DNA of 64,000 nt, taken from a virus. Below, one piece after another: positions 8,208-18,310 of the stretch. The notes beneath the pieces are model-generated. The model was not told the origin of the DNA. It did not search any database and worked only from the letters and a program-made list of their open reading frames with translations. Made by a program: the position numbers and the translations under genes. Each line of letters begins with the position of its first letter. The first letter of the stretch is position 1. The stretch is from IMG/VR virus record IMGVR_UViG_3300008448_000001, positions 140,795 through 204,794 of that record. The stretch is one strand, 5' to 3'.

Positions 8208-9735
8208 CTTCGATAGACCTGACTCGCTGCTGAGCGTACTGGGTAGCTTTTGGGCTTCGCTTTACCAGGGTAACGGCCTGGTTTCGGATATCAGTAACGT
8301 TGTCGGGCAGCTATACCAGCAAGTCAACACGCAGTTCCTTGAGCTAGTAAACAGCGTTTCACGAAAAAACGTGCCTGTCTATCATCAAGACGACTGGTAC
8401 GCAGTGCAGGTAAGACGTTCAGCTCTTAACACCGACATAAGTTTGCTTGCGCGTTATCTCACGGGAACAGCCTACAAGTACAAAAGCCAAGCTGAACTTT
8501 TCTACGGACAAATACCGACTTCTCGTTATTACGCGATCAGTAAGCCTCGCGAGCTTGTAGAGTGCTCCGTCGTATTTGAACAGGTCACGCAGCCTACGGT
8601 GCAGATGCTTAACGGCATCGACTTCTGGCTGGAAGAAAACACAGTTGTTTTTGTCGCTAACCCGTTCGACAACCCGGACATTCCGAAGAAGGAAATATTG
8701 AACGCGGTTGGGGAGATCGTTGACACTGAAATTACCTTGTGGTTTTATCGATCTAAGTGGGACTGGAATTACATTTACGACCAGTTCGGTTACGCTCTGA
8801 ATTTGCCTATGCGATCCAGCGCAGGCTACAAGACGCTGGTGAACGCTGTACTCGAAAGCTTTAACGAGGGGACCAGCGCTCGTTCGCAGCAACAAGCTTT
8901 GGCCGCTGTCTTTGGCATACCTCTAGTGATCGATGCAACGGAAGTTGTCGAAGCCATTGCCACCGACGCAACAGGTTTGAAAGTGATAACGAACTCAAAC
9001 GTGTATGCATATCCTTCCACGGCAACGCCTGTCGTTTCCGTCGGGCAGACGGTTTACGCAGGCCAGTCGCTCACTGACACGTTCGAAATCATTGAGCTTA
9101 ACCGGGGATTCGACGTTAATTGCGGCGTCGACAGTTTAACGATGGACACCGGTATGCTGACGAAGGGGTATCACGACGGCCTCGTTTTTTCGAACGCAAA
9201 CGTCCCGGTACAAACAGAACTTGATGTCGACGGCTATACCAAGGTCACCTGGGATTTGGGCGGCTTTCCGCGAGACGTTTCGAAGTTTTGGGAGGATGTC
9301 CACGCAAACGGCATAGCTAAGAACGAAACATTAGCGATGCTGCTAGACGTGCGGGAGAACCCTGTCGGCCAGCCGACGGCTGACTCTTTGCCTGCGGAGA
9401 TCAACCCGTTGAAGTTTCTGGTAGACAACCTGCTCCGGTTCAACGTTTTCATCGTGAAAGTTAAACCTGGAAGCAAACTGCAGAATAGGCTAGAATTTGT
9501 GCCTGTGTCGCAGCTTCGAAAGGTGATGCCACCGCACACGTTGATGATCTTGCTGGTGGACTTAGCGTATGCCGACAACCCTATCATCATGGAAGGTTAC
9601 GGTACGCCGGAGTCGCCAGGGTACACTGAAAGCTTTGAAAACTTCCAGTGTTTAACCGTTTCCGAGTCGCTTGGATACGAAGCATACGTAACTGAAGAGT
9701 CAAAAATAAAATCAATCAGTGGAAGGTGCGTTTAA
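8176..9735 (+). CDS. Virion structural protein (baseplate/tail)
   Basis: 519 residues, starting inside the previous gene. The N-terminus (SVLGSFWASLYQGN, then LYQQVNTQFLELVNSVSRK) is helical; the rest alternates beta strands and loops. No catalytic motif. Position between the baseplate cassette and the fibre-like array, size, and lack of signal peptide indicate a tail or baseplate structural component. It is coupled to the next gene by a TAATG overlap. Confidence 0.6.
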   Translation: MPQLYKYPQNDFDRPDSLLSVLGSFWASLYQGNGLVSDISNVVGQLYQQVNTQFLELVNSVSRKNVPVYHQDDWYAVQVRRSALNTDISLLARYLTGTAYKYKSQAELFYGQIPTSRYYAISKPRELVECSVVFEQVTQPTVQMLNGIDFWLEENTVVFVANPFDNPDIPKKEILNAVGEIVDTEITLWFYRSKWDWNYIYDQFGYALNLPMRSSAGYKTLVNAVLESFNEGTSARSQQQALAAVFGIPLVIDATEVVEAIATDATGLKVITNSNVYAYPSTATPVVSVGQTVYAGQSLTDTFEIIELNRGFDVNCGVDSLTMDTGMLTKGYHDGLVFSNANVPVQTELDVDGYTKVTWDLGGFPRDVSKFWEDVHANGIAKNETLAMLLDVRENPVGQPTADSLPAEINPLKFLVDNLLRFNVFIVKVKPGSKLQNRLEFVPVSQLRKVMPPHTLMILLVDLAYADNPIIMEGYGTPESPGYTESFENFQCLTVSESLGYEAYVTEESKIKSISGRCV

Positions 9736-10328
9736 TGACTGCCAAGTTTTGTACGGGCGTGGCTGGACGAGTTCGAGCTTACAAGGTTGAAGATTTAACG
9801 CTGCCTCCGTTTAAGTGGGCTCCGACAACGGACTTTAAGCCTAACTTGATTCTTTACCAGTGGGCAACTATCGCAGCAAAGCTGTTGACGAGCGGAGATA
9901 GCCGGTACCGGATTAGCGGCATGTACTTGGAGTTTGAAAACACGGACAATCCTGGCGACCCGGTAAGTCCGCCTACCTTCGATCGCACGCGAGATGTCAG
10001 CTACTACAACGGTCTCTCGCTTAGCTCGAACCGCGACTATCTGCGTATTCCGGTCATCTCGGCGGAGCTCAGCTCGGACGGCGAAGGTCTTACGGATAAC
10101 CGGATGTCCTATTTCGCAAGAAGCAGCGGCTCGGTCGGCGTGCACGGGAAACCTTTTTCTGCCGCAGCGAACTCGGTCGTGTTCGGTGGTAGCCTTGTGG
10201 CACTTGTTGACGCCACGGATTTTACGCAAGACTTGCTTTATAGCAGCTGGTATTACACCACGGCGGATCAGCAACAAAAATTGCCTTCCAGCCAGATCGG
10301 AATTGAATGGCAAACCACTTTGAGCTAG
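9735..10328 (+). CDS. Hypothetical structural protein
   Basis: 197 residues from ATG 9735 (TAATG overlap); a GTG three codons upstream is also possible. Sequence is beta-rich with Tyr/Ser/Thr loops (YYNGLSLSSNRDYLRIP). It reads like a small baseplate or fibre-attachment protein. Phage tail-fibre adaptor proteins of unknown sequence family would look similar; no specific match recognised. Confidence 0.6.
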   Translation: MTAKFCTGVAGRVRAYKVEDLTLPPFKWAPTTDFKPNLILYQWATIAAKLLTSGDSRYRISGMYLEFENTDNPGDPVSPPTFDRTRDVSYYNGLSLSSNRDYLRIPVISAELSSDGEGLTDNRMSYFARSSGSVGVHGKPFSAAANSVVFGGSLVALVDATDFTQDLLYSSWYYTTADQQQKLPSSQIGIEWQTTLS

Positions 10329-10338
10329 GGAGCAGCAA

Positions 10339-12156
10339 ATGGGATTAAATCGTTTCATTCAGTACATAAAAGAGAACGAGCCCGTCGCACCGGGAACTGC
10401 CAACCGGCCCATGAGCCAGCTGGACCAAAATCTCAAGTACATGATAGGCCTGCTCGAGGCCGCCAACATCGGATCAACCGTTTACGCTAGATCGCAAACC
10501 GTTGTTTCCACGATCCAAGTCGGACAGCCTGTGTTCTTTAACCCTGCAACGTCAAGGTTCGAGCCCGCTTTCGCTACAAGCGAGTCCGATTCCGCCACAG
10601 GGTACCTTGTCGTACCGAACCAATCCCAAGTGTGGGGCGTGGTCGCAGAGAAGCTTAACTCGACGCTGGCCGACATCTTGCTTTTCGGCTACGCGAAAAT
10701 CGACATAACGGCTGCGGTCGGAACTGACTTGGACAACGACGGGAATGTCCCGCCTGGATTATGGTATCTTTCTGGCGTTAGCGCCGGGAAGCTAACCCGG
10801 CAGTCGCCGCCTTTGTCGATACCGGTCTGCAAGACAGATAACGCCGGTAACGTGTACGTTAATCCTTCTTTCGTCGATTTTCTGGAAAACCACAGGCATT
10901 ACGTCTTCGACTTGACCGCGATGCCTGCCGGGCAGGTTACGCCTCCCGACGCTGGCGATCCGCACGTGATCACTTCTGCAGACGCGGACTTGCCCGGGTG
11001 GTTACCGGCTGACGATGTCGTGTTTGAAGGGAAAGCACCGACCGGAGCCAAGTTCGGCTATAACTTGGCCGCCGATGCGTCGCTGCAGAGCGTGTTCCCG
11101 CCTGTTCCCCTGCAGTCTGCTTCGGTAATCATGCAGCGACCCAGCATCTACGACACGCTTGCGGAGCGTAAGTGGTACGGGCAGCAGCTGCTCTCAGATC
11201 TTGTTGTCGTTAACCGCGACGGTATCTGGTGGATGAGCGATTGTTATGACGAAGTTCCATGGGCAACGGATCTCGACACTACTGTCTCGATGAGCAGTGT
11301 TTACACCGAGTGCGACCCTGCCTCCAAGCCTATAAGCATCAAACTTTATTTTACTCGAGTAGGCTTTGCCACTGACAACAGCTCGGTAACAAGTCTGCGA
11401 TCGCTGGATCCTAGGCTGAAAGTTCTTTGCGCAGGCAAAACAGACGTTGCTTTCTCCGGCGATCTCGACATCGACTTGGACTTGTCGCTGATGAACGGCC
11501 CTGCGAACGTGGCCGGTTACTCGGTATTGAAAACGTTTGACCCTGTCACCAACGAGTTCAGCAGCGGAAAAGTTGTTGAAGGCGTGTATGCCACGTCTGC
11601 GAACGTCTTGCTCAGTGGCGACACTAGCTTTATCGCTGGCGGCAACACGTATTACCAGGGGAAGATTGGGGTTGGGGTGCTCAGCCAGCCTTCTCGCGAG
11701 TTGTCGAGTCAGCTGGTTCGGTTGGAGGGCGTTACGGAAGAAAGTTATCCGGTTTTGTATCTCGGGATGCCGAACGATACGGCGACAAGCTACGTCGTCA
11801 AGTTCGAGGTACCCGGAGACGCACCGGCTAACTCTCAGTTCCGTTTTCGGCCTCGGATACTGGGCAAGGCAGCGGGCACACTGCCGCAGCTTGCGGTCAG
11901 CTACTTTAAGACAGGCAGACCCGTGGACGGCTTAAACATACCGATCACGGTGAGCCAATCTTATGTCGCGCTAACCATTGTTACCGTGGCCACGGTAACG
12001 GCAAACCAAGCCGTTGAAGCACTAAGCAGCGCCGTCGAGGTGGATCCGGGAGACATCGTGTACCTTCGCGTGACACGCAACCCGGGCGACCCGAGCGACA
12101 ACTACACTGGCGAAGTCGGCATCATGCAGCAGATCGGAGTCTTAACGTCTTCCTAA
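10339..12156 (+). CDS. Large tail/fibre structural protein
   Basis: 605 residues. A helical N-terminus (MGLNRFIQYIKENEPVAPG, then SQLDQNLKYMIGLLEAAN) may attach to the tail. It is followed by long beta-rich regions with TGYLVVPNQSQVWGVV and GDIVYLRVTRNPGDPSDNYTGEVG, the latter typical of jelly-roll-like C-terminal modules of phage appendages. Starts with an AGGGAGCA ribosome-binding site. Probably part of the baseplate periphery or fibre network; exact role unknown. Confidence 0.6.
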   Translation: MGLNRFIQYIKENEPVAPGTANRPMSQLDQNLKYMIGLLEAANIGSTVYARSQTVVSTIQVGQPVFFNPATSRFEPAFATSESDSATGYLVVPNQSQVWGVVAEKLNSTLADILLFGYAKIDITAAVGTDLDNDGNVPPGLWYLSGVSAGKLTRQSPPLSIPVCKTDNAGNVYVNPSFVDFLENHRHYVFDLTAMPAGQVTPPDAGDPHVITSADADLPGWLPADDVVFEGKAPTGAKFGYNLAADASLQSVFPPVPLQSASVIMQRPSIYDTLAERKWYGQQLLSDLVVVNRDGIWWMSDCYDEVPWATDLDTTVSMSSVYTECDPASKPISIKLYFTRVGFATDNSSVTSLRSLDPRLKVLCAGKTDVAFSGDLDIDLDLSLMNGPANVAGYSVLKTFDPVTNEFSSGKVVEGVYATSANVLLSGDTSFIAGGNTYYQGKIGVGVLSQPSRELSSQLVRLEGVTEESYPVLYLGMPNDTATSYVVKFEVPGDAPANSQFRFRPRILGKAAGTLPQLAVSYFKTGRPVDGLNIPITVSQSYVALTIVTVATVTANQAVEALSSAVEVDPGDIVYLRVTRNPGDPSDNYTGEVGIMQQIGVLTSS

Positions 12157-12168
12157 GAGGTTTACAGG

Positions 12169-13125
12169 ATGCCTATAGCCAATTGGAACTTGGAGTTCCT
12201 GAATCACAATTCGCAAAGAAGCTATCCGTTAGTCGCCGAGGCGACTAAGACGGATACTAGCGGTGCGTTTATTCTACCCGACGATTTCTTGGTAGGGCTT
12301 GATCTACCGGTCTCGCCTGCAATGGACATGTCCACCGGGACTTTCTTTATCCGGCAGGTAGGTTTGTTTGCATCCGGAGTTCAACTCATTCTTGCGTACG
12401 ATTCTGGCGTCGGCATAGTCGACGTGGCTTCGACGCTGATCCCGGCTTATCAGTTCACTCGGAACAAGGTTTTCACGCTCGGTGGAATTGATCCGTTCGA
12501 CGACGTGACGGGCAAGGTCGTGATCGGAAAGCTGGAATCCATTCAACTACAACCCACAGGTCTTTTCAATTTCGAGCTGGCAGCCACAAGGATAGAGCCA
12601 CAAGCAATCCGGCCCATGATACGCGGCATATCGGCGATCCGCGTCGCCAGCTCCAACGGTGTACTAGGCGATCGGTTGTACGGGGATATCGAGCTTGTCG
12701 CAGGTCGAAACATACAGTTGACAACTGTCAACACGCTCACTGACACCAAAGTCGTTATCAGTGCAATTAGCGGTGAAGGAACCATCTCGGATTGTACGTG
12801 CACGGGAGAAGCGTCCAGTGCCCCTTGTATCAAGACAATCAACGGAATAGCTCCTACGCCCGATGGCAATTTCAACCTGATCGGTGACGACTGTCTGACT
12901 TTTGAAGAAATCGCCAGCGGATTAAAACTTACGGACTCCTGCTGTGCACCGTGCTGCGGATGCGCGGAGCTTGAGTCGATAACACAGAACTTGGAGTTGT
13001 TCAACGCACAACGCGCCGCATTGGATCAATTCGTAAACAGGCTCGCTGCAGAAAACGCGGCCTTCTCGGCTACCGTGTTGGGTGCCCGGCTGGGCGACAA
13101 ACGTTGCATCAATTGCGAGGAATAG
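12169..13125 (+). CDS. Tail-appendage structural protein, 'YP/ING' family member 1
   Basis: 318 residues preceded by AAGAGG. The N-terminus (LEFLNHNSQRSYPL) resembles those of the proteins at 14776 and 17266. Near residue 225 it has CIKTINGIAPTPDGNFNL, an 'ING...G.F' motif also seen in those genes. The last third is Cys-rich (DSCCAPCCGCAEL) then helical. The repeated architecture suggests duplicated appendage subunits that co-assemble. Cysteine clusters may bind metal or form disulfides outside the cell. Confidence 0.6.
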   Translation: MPIANWNLEFLNHNSQRSYPLVAEATKTDTSGAFILPDDFLVGLDLPVSPAMDMSTGTFFIRQVGLFASGVQLILAYDSGVGIVDVASTLIPAYQFTRNKVFTLGGIDPFDDVTGKVVIGKLESIQLQPTGLFNFELAATRIEPQAIRPMIRGISAIRVASSNGVLGDRLYGDIELVAGRNIQLTTVNTLTDTKVVISAISGEGTISDCTCTGEASSAPCIKTINGIAPTPDGNFNLIGDDCLTFEEIASGLKLTDSCCAPCCGCAELESITQNLELFNAQRAALDQFVNRLAAENAAFSATVLGARLGDKRCINCEE

Positions 13126-13126
13126 C

Positions 13127-14773
13127 ATGACTCACCCACGCGGCAGGCAGGCCATAGGCTTAAATCAGCCGCCAAACAGCGGTAACCTATATCCTTTCGT
13201 TAATCCTTCGTCGGACATACAGCAGCTTTTTTCCGACTTCTTTGTGTCTTTCGAAAACAGCTCGGGATCTGTCAAGTACCCGCTCAAGGTAGCCTGGCTT
13301 TACGGCTTCGGTTCCAACAGTGTTTCGCCTTTCCCTGGAAGACCTACGCCGTCGCACGCTTACGACCTGATCGTGGAAGATGCGAACGGGGAGATTGTCT
13401 TTGACTCGACCGAGGCTTCCGTTTACAAAGTAGTCGACTGGGATTCTCGTCTGCGGGTCATCGAGTGGGAAAGCAACATGGCTGTTTGTCGTTGCGTGAT
13501 TCACACGCAGTGGACGCAGGAAGATGTCACAGACGGCTTAGCAATCACGTACGACGACAACATAGAACCGGAAAACGGGGAGCTTTACGCCGAGTGTGGC
13601 TATGAATTGCCGCGTCGCGTGAAATCCATCCAAATCGGAAACGAGATAGTCACAGCAAAAGCCTTGACCCTGCAAAGCGGCTACAACTTCGCCATGGAAA
13701 CCGTCTTGCCGATTGAAGTCGAGTCACCGGCTATCGATCTTTTCGGAGAGGTCGGACTTATTGAAGGGAGTCGCAGGGCTACAAAGATCCAGCTCAGCGC
13801 GGAGCCGGGATCGGGGCTTGGAGTTTTCCCTGGCTGCGTGGACACTGCGACTGTCCTGCGTACCTTGAACAAAGTAAGGTCGGACAGCCACAACAACTTT
13901 ACGTTGGACAGCGAAGGTTGCATTCGGCAGCATCGACCATTGTCCCTATCGTCTACAACCCCTAGGGTTTTCAGCTACTCGGCAAGTGCGATGTCGACCT
14001 CGCAGGCTGCGGCCACTATAAAGCTCAGCAACGACTGTCGCAACTGCTGCGACTGCGAGTACTACGCAAGAACCTACCAAGGTTTGAAGCGGCAATGGTC
14101 GCTGTACAAAGACATAGCGCACACCGCCGAAGAGGCAAGAGATTTTTACCGCGACAACAAAGACCGGTGGCTTGTCGAAAAAGCTATGCGGGAAAAGGAC
14201 TTCATTCGCGTCAGCGTGGCAACCGATGCGGATTGCAAGGTGCGGTGGGGCGTGGCGGTATGTAATCCGACAAACTGCTGTCTGATCAATTTGAAAATAC
14301 AAGTATTTTTTCTGCCTTACGTCTTTGGCGGCTTGTCTTATGGCGTCAACGCTTTTCACTGCCCTGACACCTACCTGGAAGGCTCTTCGACGTGCCAAGT
14401 GCCTGTGGCAGTGTCGCCAGAGATATTGGACTCCGAGAATCACGTGCACTTGTACACTGTAGATTACGCCGACCCTCAGTCCATGACGCTTCTCTATGGA
14501 AAACAATGCTTACCGAGCTGTTACGACGAACCGGGAAACACCAGTGTGGCAATAGCCGTGGTAGCTTACTGGGAAAACCAAGCGCCGGTCGGCAGCCAAT
14601 GCAAACCGGTGACTAATATTGCAACGGACCTCGTGGGTGATATAGTTTCATTCTGCGGTCTTGCTTCAATTCCGGTTCCCACGGAAGTTTACGGGCAGGC
14701 TTTGTCGCAGAAGCGAGAAATGCTCGGAAGCACCAGTAGCTGCTTGTCCTGTAACTGTCAGCCAGAGATATAG
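13127..14773 (+). CDS. Tail-appendage structural protein, Cys-rich
   Basis: 548 residues from ATG 13127, one base after the previous stop. The N-terminus has SGNLYPFVNPSSD, reminiscent of the 'YPF' motif of its neighbours. The middle contains CRNCCDCEYYARTYQ-like clusters followed by a helix (LKRQWSLYKDIAHTAEEARD); the C-terminus ends SCLSCNCQPEI. Many cysteines in a phage structural protein suggest disulfide or metal stabilisation. Family otherwise not recognised. Confidence 0.6.
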   Translation: MTHPRGRQAIGLNQPPNSGNLYPFVNPSSDIQQLFSDFFVSFENSSGSVKYPLKVAWLYGFGSNSVSPFPGRPTPSHAYDLIVEDANGEIVFDSTEASVYKVVDWDSRLRVIEWESNMAVCRCVIHTQWTQEDVTDGLAITYDDNIEPENGELYAECGYELPRRVKSIQIGNEIVTAKALTLQSGYNFAMETVLPIEVESPAIDLFGEVGLIEGSRRATKIQLSAEPGSGLGVFPGCVDTATVLRTLNKVRSDSHNNFTLDSEGCIRQHRPLSLSSTTPRVFSYSASAMSTSQAAATIKLSNDCRNCCDCEYYARTYQGLKRQWSLYKDIAHTAEEARDFYRDNKDRWLVEKAMREKDFIRVSVATDADCKVRWGVAVCNPTNCCLINLKIQVFFLPYVFGGLSYGVNAFHCPDTYLEGSSTCQVPVAVSPEILDSENHVHLYTVDYADPQSMTLLYGKQCLPSCYDEPGNTSVAIAVVAYWENQAPVGSQCKPVTNIATDLVGDIVSFCGLASIPVPTEVYGQALSQKREMLGSTSSCLSCNCQPEI

Positions 14774-14775
14774 GC

Positions 14776-16464
14776 GTGATACGAAACAACCATTGGTACA
14801 ACCTCAACGAGCAAAACGCCTACCCTGTCGACGACACGGCTTCGTGCCTGTCGAACGCCGGTTTAAGACTGCCCTCGGCTATCGTTGCAGACTTGCAGCT
14901 ACGTTGGCCACGTGAGCTCGGTAAATACGCTTTTATAAGTGCTGTCACGTGCGGCGAAGAGATAGTCACGCTGCTGATTGAAACCGCGGAGCAGCTTGAC
15001 AACTCCGGCGGGCAAAGCAGGTTAATTGCCGGGATATCGCTTGGACGATCCGAGCTCACGGCTTACCGCACCTACAAACTGGATGCATTCGAGAAAGGTG
15101 TTGCAGGTTTTATTGCTTTCGGTGCTGGCACTTCGGAGCTTTTCCGTGGCGTCTTCAGCTCTCCGTTGCAGTCCCTGCTGACCGCAAGAGCCGCTCGTCC
15201 GATCCGCAAGCCACCTGTCGAAACGCTTGGAATAGCAAACGTTGAAAGCGTTTTGGCCGGTGTTGTCCGTCTGGCCACCGAGCAGCCGCTGGAAATCGTA
15301 CGCGAACCTCGAATAATCAACGGCGTTGCATACGATAACGTTATTGTTTTTCGGCTGCGAGAACCTCCGTCCGACACAACCGTCCAAAACGTACAGTCTG
15401 TTTTTTCGCAGTTCGCCGGACCTTGTGGACGCCGTGTCGGCTCAAGGTCTTGCGTCGACCCGCAACCTATCGAAACGATAAATGGGCTTGCTCCGGATTG
15501 CGATGGAATTTTCACCTTGGATTTCCAAGGATGTGCCGTCGTGGGTAAGAACACTGCGGACTGCGGCGTAGTCGTAGATTGTCAACGCGGTTTGTCCGAT
15601 ACGTGTGCGCCTCCATTTTTGCCTGACCTGGCAACAGGTAAGCTGCCGTCTGAAGTGCCACCGGTTATTATTCCTCCACCGCAGCCTCCCGAGCCGCCGG
15701 TACCTCCGGATACTAGCATTAGCGACTCCATGAGCACCTTGCTGTCGCTGCCTTACTGCGATACGTTTGATGACGGTTTCGCTTACAGCTTCTCGCCTAT
15801 GGATTCGTCCACTTGGGGCATGAGCAACGATGACAGCCCGGGCGAGGCCTACTGCTGCGTTGGACCGCCGCCCAACTTCACCGCTTACGGCTGCGACTCG
15901 TCGTTAAGCGCGAGTCAGTCTTTCTCGGTCGGCCTTTCGTCTTACAGCTACGGCACAGCCAATCTTCCAAGCCTGTCGAAAACGAATCTGTCGCTTTTCA
16001 CGTTAGACGTGCAGTCGCTGTATCGGCGTTACACGACGGACTTCAAAGTGATTGCTTTGAACCCGACAGGTCAGCTCAATGCAGGTATTGTCGTCAATTA
16101 CAGGATAAACAGCGCGGACTTGCACACATACGTCTTCGCAGCCTTGGACGTGACTAACAAAACGTTCGGAGTGTACTTCTTCAACGGAATCAACGCCGTT
16201 CCGCTGTCGACCGTTGCCGTTCCTTTGGCTTCCGTCGACGAATGGTACCGCTTGGAATTTACAGTCGTCCCGAATGAATTAACGCGTACGAGCGTCAACC
16301 TGCAAGCCGTACTCAAAGGGGTTGTAAACCCGGCAATTGACGTTGCTATTGCTACCAGTTTGTCCGGTACGCTCTGGGAACAAGACGCCGGAAATGCAGG
16401 GTTTTACACGCGACGTTCCGCAAGCTATTTCTCCTACTGGCGAGTTGACGAGGCTATTCCGTGA
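14776..16464 (+). CDS. Tail-appendage structural protein with C-terminal lectin-like domain
   Basis: 562 residues from a GTG start two bases after the preceding gene. N-terminus: WYNLNEQNAYPVDD, the family 'YP' motif. Around 228 it has IETINGLAPDCDGIFTL, the 'ING...G.F' motif. A proline hinge (PPVIIPPPQPPEPPVPP) separates this from a C-terminal domain (YCDTFDDGFAYSFSPMDSSTW to YFSYWRVDE) that looks like a concanavalin/LamG-type jelly roll, possibly carbohydrate-binding. This suggests a receptor-contact role. Overlaps the next GTG start by 4 bp. Confidence 0.6.
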   Translation: MIRNNHWYNLNEQNAYPVDDTASCLSNAGLRLPSAIVADLQLRWPRELGKYAFISAVTCGEEIVTLLIETAEQLDNSGGQSRLIAGISLGRSELTAYRTYKLDAFEKGVAGFIAFGAGTSELFRGVFSSPLQSLLTARAARPIRKPPVETLGIANVESVLAGVVRLATEQPLEIVREPRIINGVAYDNVIVFRLREPPSDTTVQNVQSVFSQFAGPCGRRVGSRSCVDPQPIETINGLAPDCDGIFTLDFQGCAVVGKNTADCGVVVDCQRGLSDTCAPPFLPDLATGKLPSEVPPVIIPPPQPPEPPVPPDTSISDSMSTLLSLPYCDTFDDGFAYSFSPMDSSTWGMSNDDSPGEAYCCVGPPPNFTAYGCDSSLSASQSFSVGLSSYSYGTANLPSLSKTNLSLFTLDVQSLYRRYTTDFKVIALNPTGQLNAGIVVNYRINSADLHTYVFAALDVTNKTFGVYFFNGINAVPLSTVAVPLASVDEWYRLEFTVVPNELTRTSVNLQAVLKGVVNPAIDVAIATSLSGTLWEQDAGNAGFYTRRSASYFSYWRVDEAIP

Positions 16465-17264
16465 CAGACATTCGGCACGCAGAACTAATTCGTTCGCTGA
16501 GAGAAACCAAGTACCCGTTTGTACCGACCGCGAGTTTGAGCAACGGGAGTGTGTTTTTCGTCGAAGATACCTTCTTGGACGCCCACATTTACGCCGTCGA
16601 GGGGTCGGGGCGTTATTACGTTTCGCAAGTTATCGTGCAGTCGGATAAGTTCGTGCTGTACGTTGGCGACACAGCTTTTCCGTTGCGTTTGAAGGGTGAG
16701 GTTAATCTCCCCATTTCAACGGGTTCTATCCGCCTCACGGACGAGCACGGGAGACCGGCGGGTTTGCTAGTCTCAACTCCCGACAGACTGGCTTTGATCT
16801 CCGCCTGGGGGATTCGAACGCACGTCTTTGAGCAGGGTCAAACGGAGTTTTGTGTTACGTGTCAGGTTCCAGCGGCTTACCCGGGCGTCACGGGCATGCA
16901 AACGCCTGACGGGCAGCTTTCAACGGGCAAAGTTTGGCTTGTGGGTGAAGACGGTGTGGTTCTCCGCACGGATAGCTACATCAACAAACAAGGTGAAGAC
17001 GTTCCGGTGGTTCGCGTCGACGTCGTAGGTGATCCTTTGAACTTGCAGAGGTTGTGCAACCCGGCAGACTTGTTCGTTCCAGTTAACCCGATACGTGTCA
17101 TACGTGTCGTTAACGGCGATTACACCTACGATTGCTACCCGGACGAACAAGGCAACTTCAACATTCAGATGAACGATGATTTGGCCCCGGATCCTGCGTT
17201 AAGAATCCGCACTACTGCCGCAGGCATAGTCTTTTCCGTAGAAGGCTCGGTGATCAACAAATAA
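16461..17264 (+). CDS. Tail-appendage structural protein, 'YP/NG' family member
   Basis: 267 residues from GTG 16461 overlapping the upstream stop. N-terminus LRETKYPFVPTASL and a C-terminal VVNGDYTYDCYPDEQGNFNI followed by acidic residues mirror the motifs of the flanking paralogues, though the central beta region differs. Probably a related structural subunit. One base separates it from the next gene. Confidence 0.6.
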   Translation: MTDIRHAELIRSLRETKYPFVPTASLSNGSVFFVEDTFLDAHIYAVEGSGRYYVSQVIVQSDKFVLYVGDTAFPLRLKGEVNLPISTGSIRLTDEHGRPAGLLVSTPDRLALISAWGIRTHVFEQGQTEFCVTCQVPAAYPGVTGMQTPDGQLSTGKVWLVGEDGVVLRTDSYINKQGEDVPVVRVDVVGDPLNLQRLCNPADLFVPVNPIRVIRVVNGDYTYDCYPDEQGNFNIQMNDDLAPDPALRIRTTAAGIVFSVEGSVINK

Positions 17265-17265
17265 A

Positions 17266-18300
17266 ATGCCACGTCCTAACTTTTTCAACGACAACCTGAA
17301 CCGCGTCTATCCTTTCAAAGAAGGAAGCTCGGGCGTTAATACGCCTGACTCCGGGCTTTTCGATTTTTACGCTTTGCCGGACAACGTGATAGTTGATTTT
17401 GGCGTTATCATGGGCCCCGAGTCCGGCTTTGACGCCGAGATCGACGAAGTCTTCTTGTATCGCATCACGCGAGTAAACGCATCGGTATTCGAGTTTGAAT
17501 TCCGCTGCACTGCTAGCAATTTGATGCATGCACCACTTATCTTTACCCGTTCGACCACCGCGGAACTATTCGAGACGGAGTTTGTCGAAAGCTTCACGCT
17601 TGACGAGGCGGCAATAAGCCTTTCAATGTCCGGCCAATTACCTGTGTCGACTTCCGACTCCGGTGTCGCGGAAGAATGCGGAGAGCCCCTTTGGTCCGGA
17701 TTCATGGTCTCGGGCGACATGCAAAGCCTAGCTGCCCGAATACCAGCAGGCACAAGCCTTACCCGCGAAGACGTCTACTCGGCAATCATTGAACCGTGCC
17801 TGATACAGAACTTGTACCTAAACCAAGTCGTGTCCGTTAACATCGCGAATTCAGACAGGACGCGAGCTCTTCGCCCGGAGACTTGCCCGCAGAACCAGTG
17901 GGACTTTGACGTCGGTCAGACTTACGTGTACGAAACGTGCTTGACCGGCAATATCAAGTTTAAAGCCGGTTTCAACATGTCTATAAGCCAAGACGTTGCC
18001 AGCTCTACACTGGTTTTTGCGCCTACGCTCGGTGCGGGAGACGGTCAGCCTTGCGAGGAGATCGCAATCTTCCCTGGAGAAACTCCACCCGTTGGGTCCG
18101 ATAACGGCTTGCTTGCAGGTGACTTTTATTGCAATGAAGCCTTGCGTTCGATTAACGGTTTGCAGGGACCGACTTTGACGTTCTTCGGGGAGTCGGGTGT
18201 TTCTATAATAACGGACGTTGTAAACAAAAAATTAGTCATAGACATCAACTTAGCGGATTTGGCTGTCTGCGATTTTTCATTCAACTCCGTATCACTATAA
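17266..18300 (+). CDS. Tail-appendage structural protein, 'YP/ING' family member
   Basis: 344 residues. N-terminus NFFNDNLNRVYPFKEG is the clearest form of the family motif. The C-terminus has LRSINGLQGPTLTFFGESGV, the 'ING' element, followed by beta strands (VVNKKLVIDINL). It immediately precedes the collagen-like fibre gene, which suggests it could be the fibre attachment or chaperone-like subunit. No enzymatic motif. Confidence 0.6.
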   Translation: MPRPNFFNDNLNRVYPFKEGSSGVNTPDSGLFDFYALPDNVIVDFGVIMGPESGFDAEIDEVFLYRITRVNASVFEFEFRCTASNLMHAPLIFTRSTTAELFETEFVESFTLDEAAISLSMSGQLPVSTSDSGVAEECGEPLWSGFMVSGDMQSLAARIPAGTSLTREDVYSAIIEPCLIQNLYLNQVVSVNIANSDRTRALRPETCPQNQWDFDVGQTYVYETCLTGNIKFKAGFNMSISQDVASSTLVFAPTLGAGDGQPCEEIAIFPGETPPVGSDNGLLAGDFYCNEALRSINGLQGPTLTFFGESGVSIITDVVNKKLVIDINLADLAVCDFSFNSVSL

Positions 18301-18310
18301 GGCATAGGAC

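Noticed and set aside
13082-13126. TTG start at 13082 for the Cys-rich appendage gene
   Set aside because: It would overlap the previous gene by 44 bp; ATG 13127 directly follows the upstream stop.
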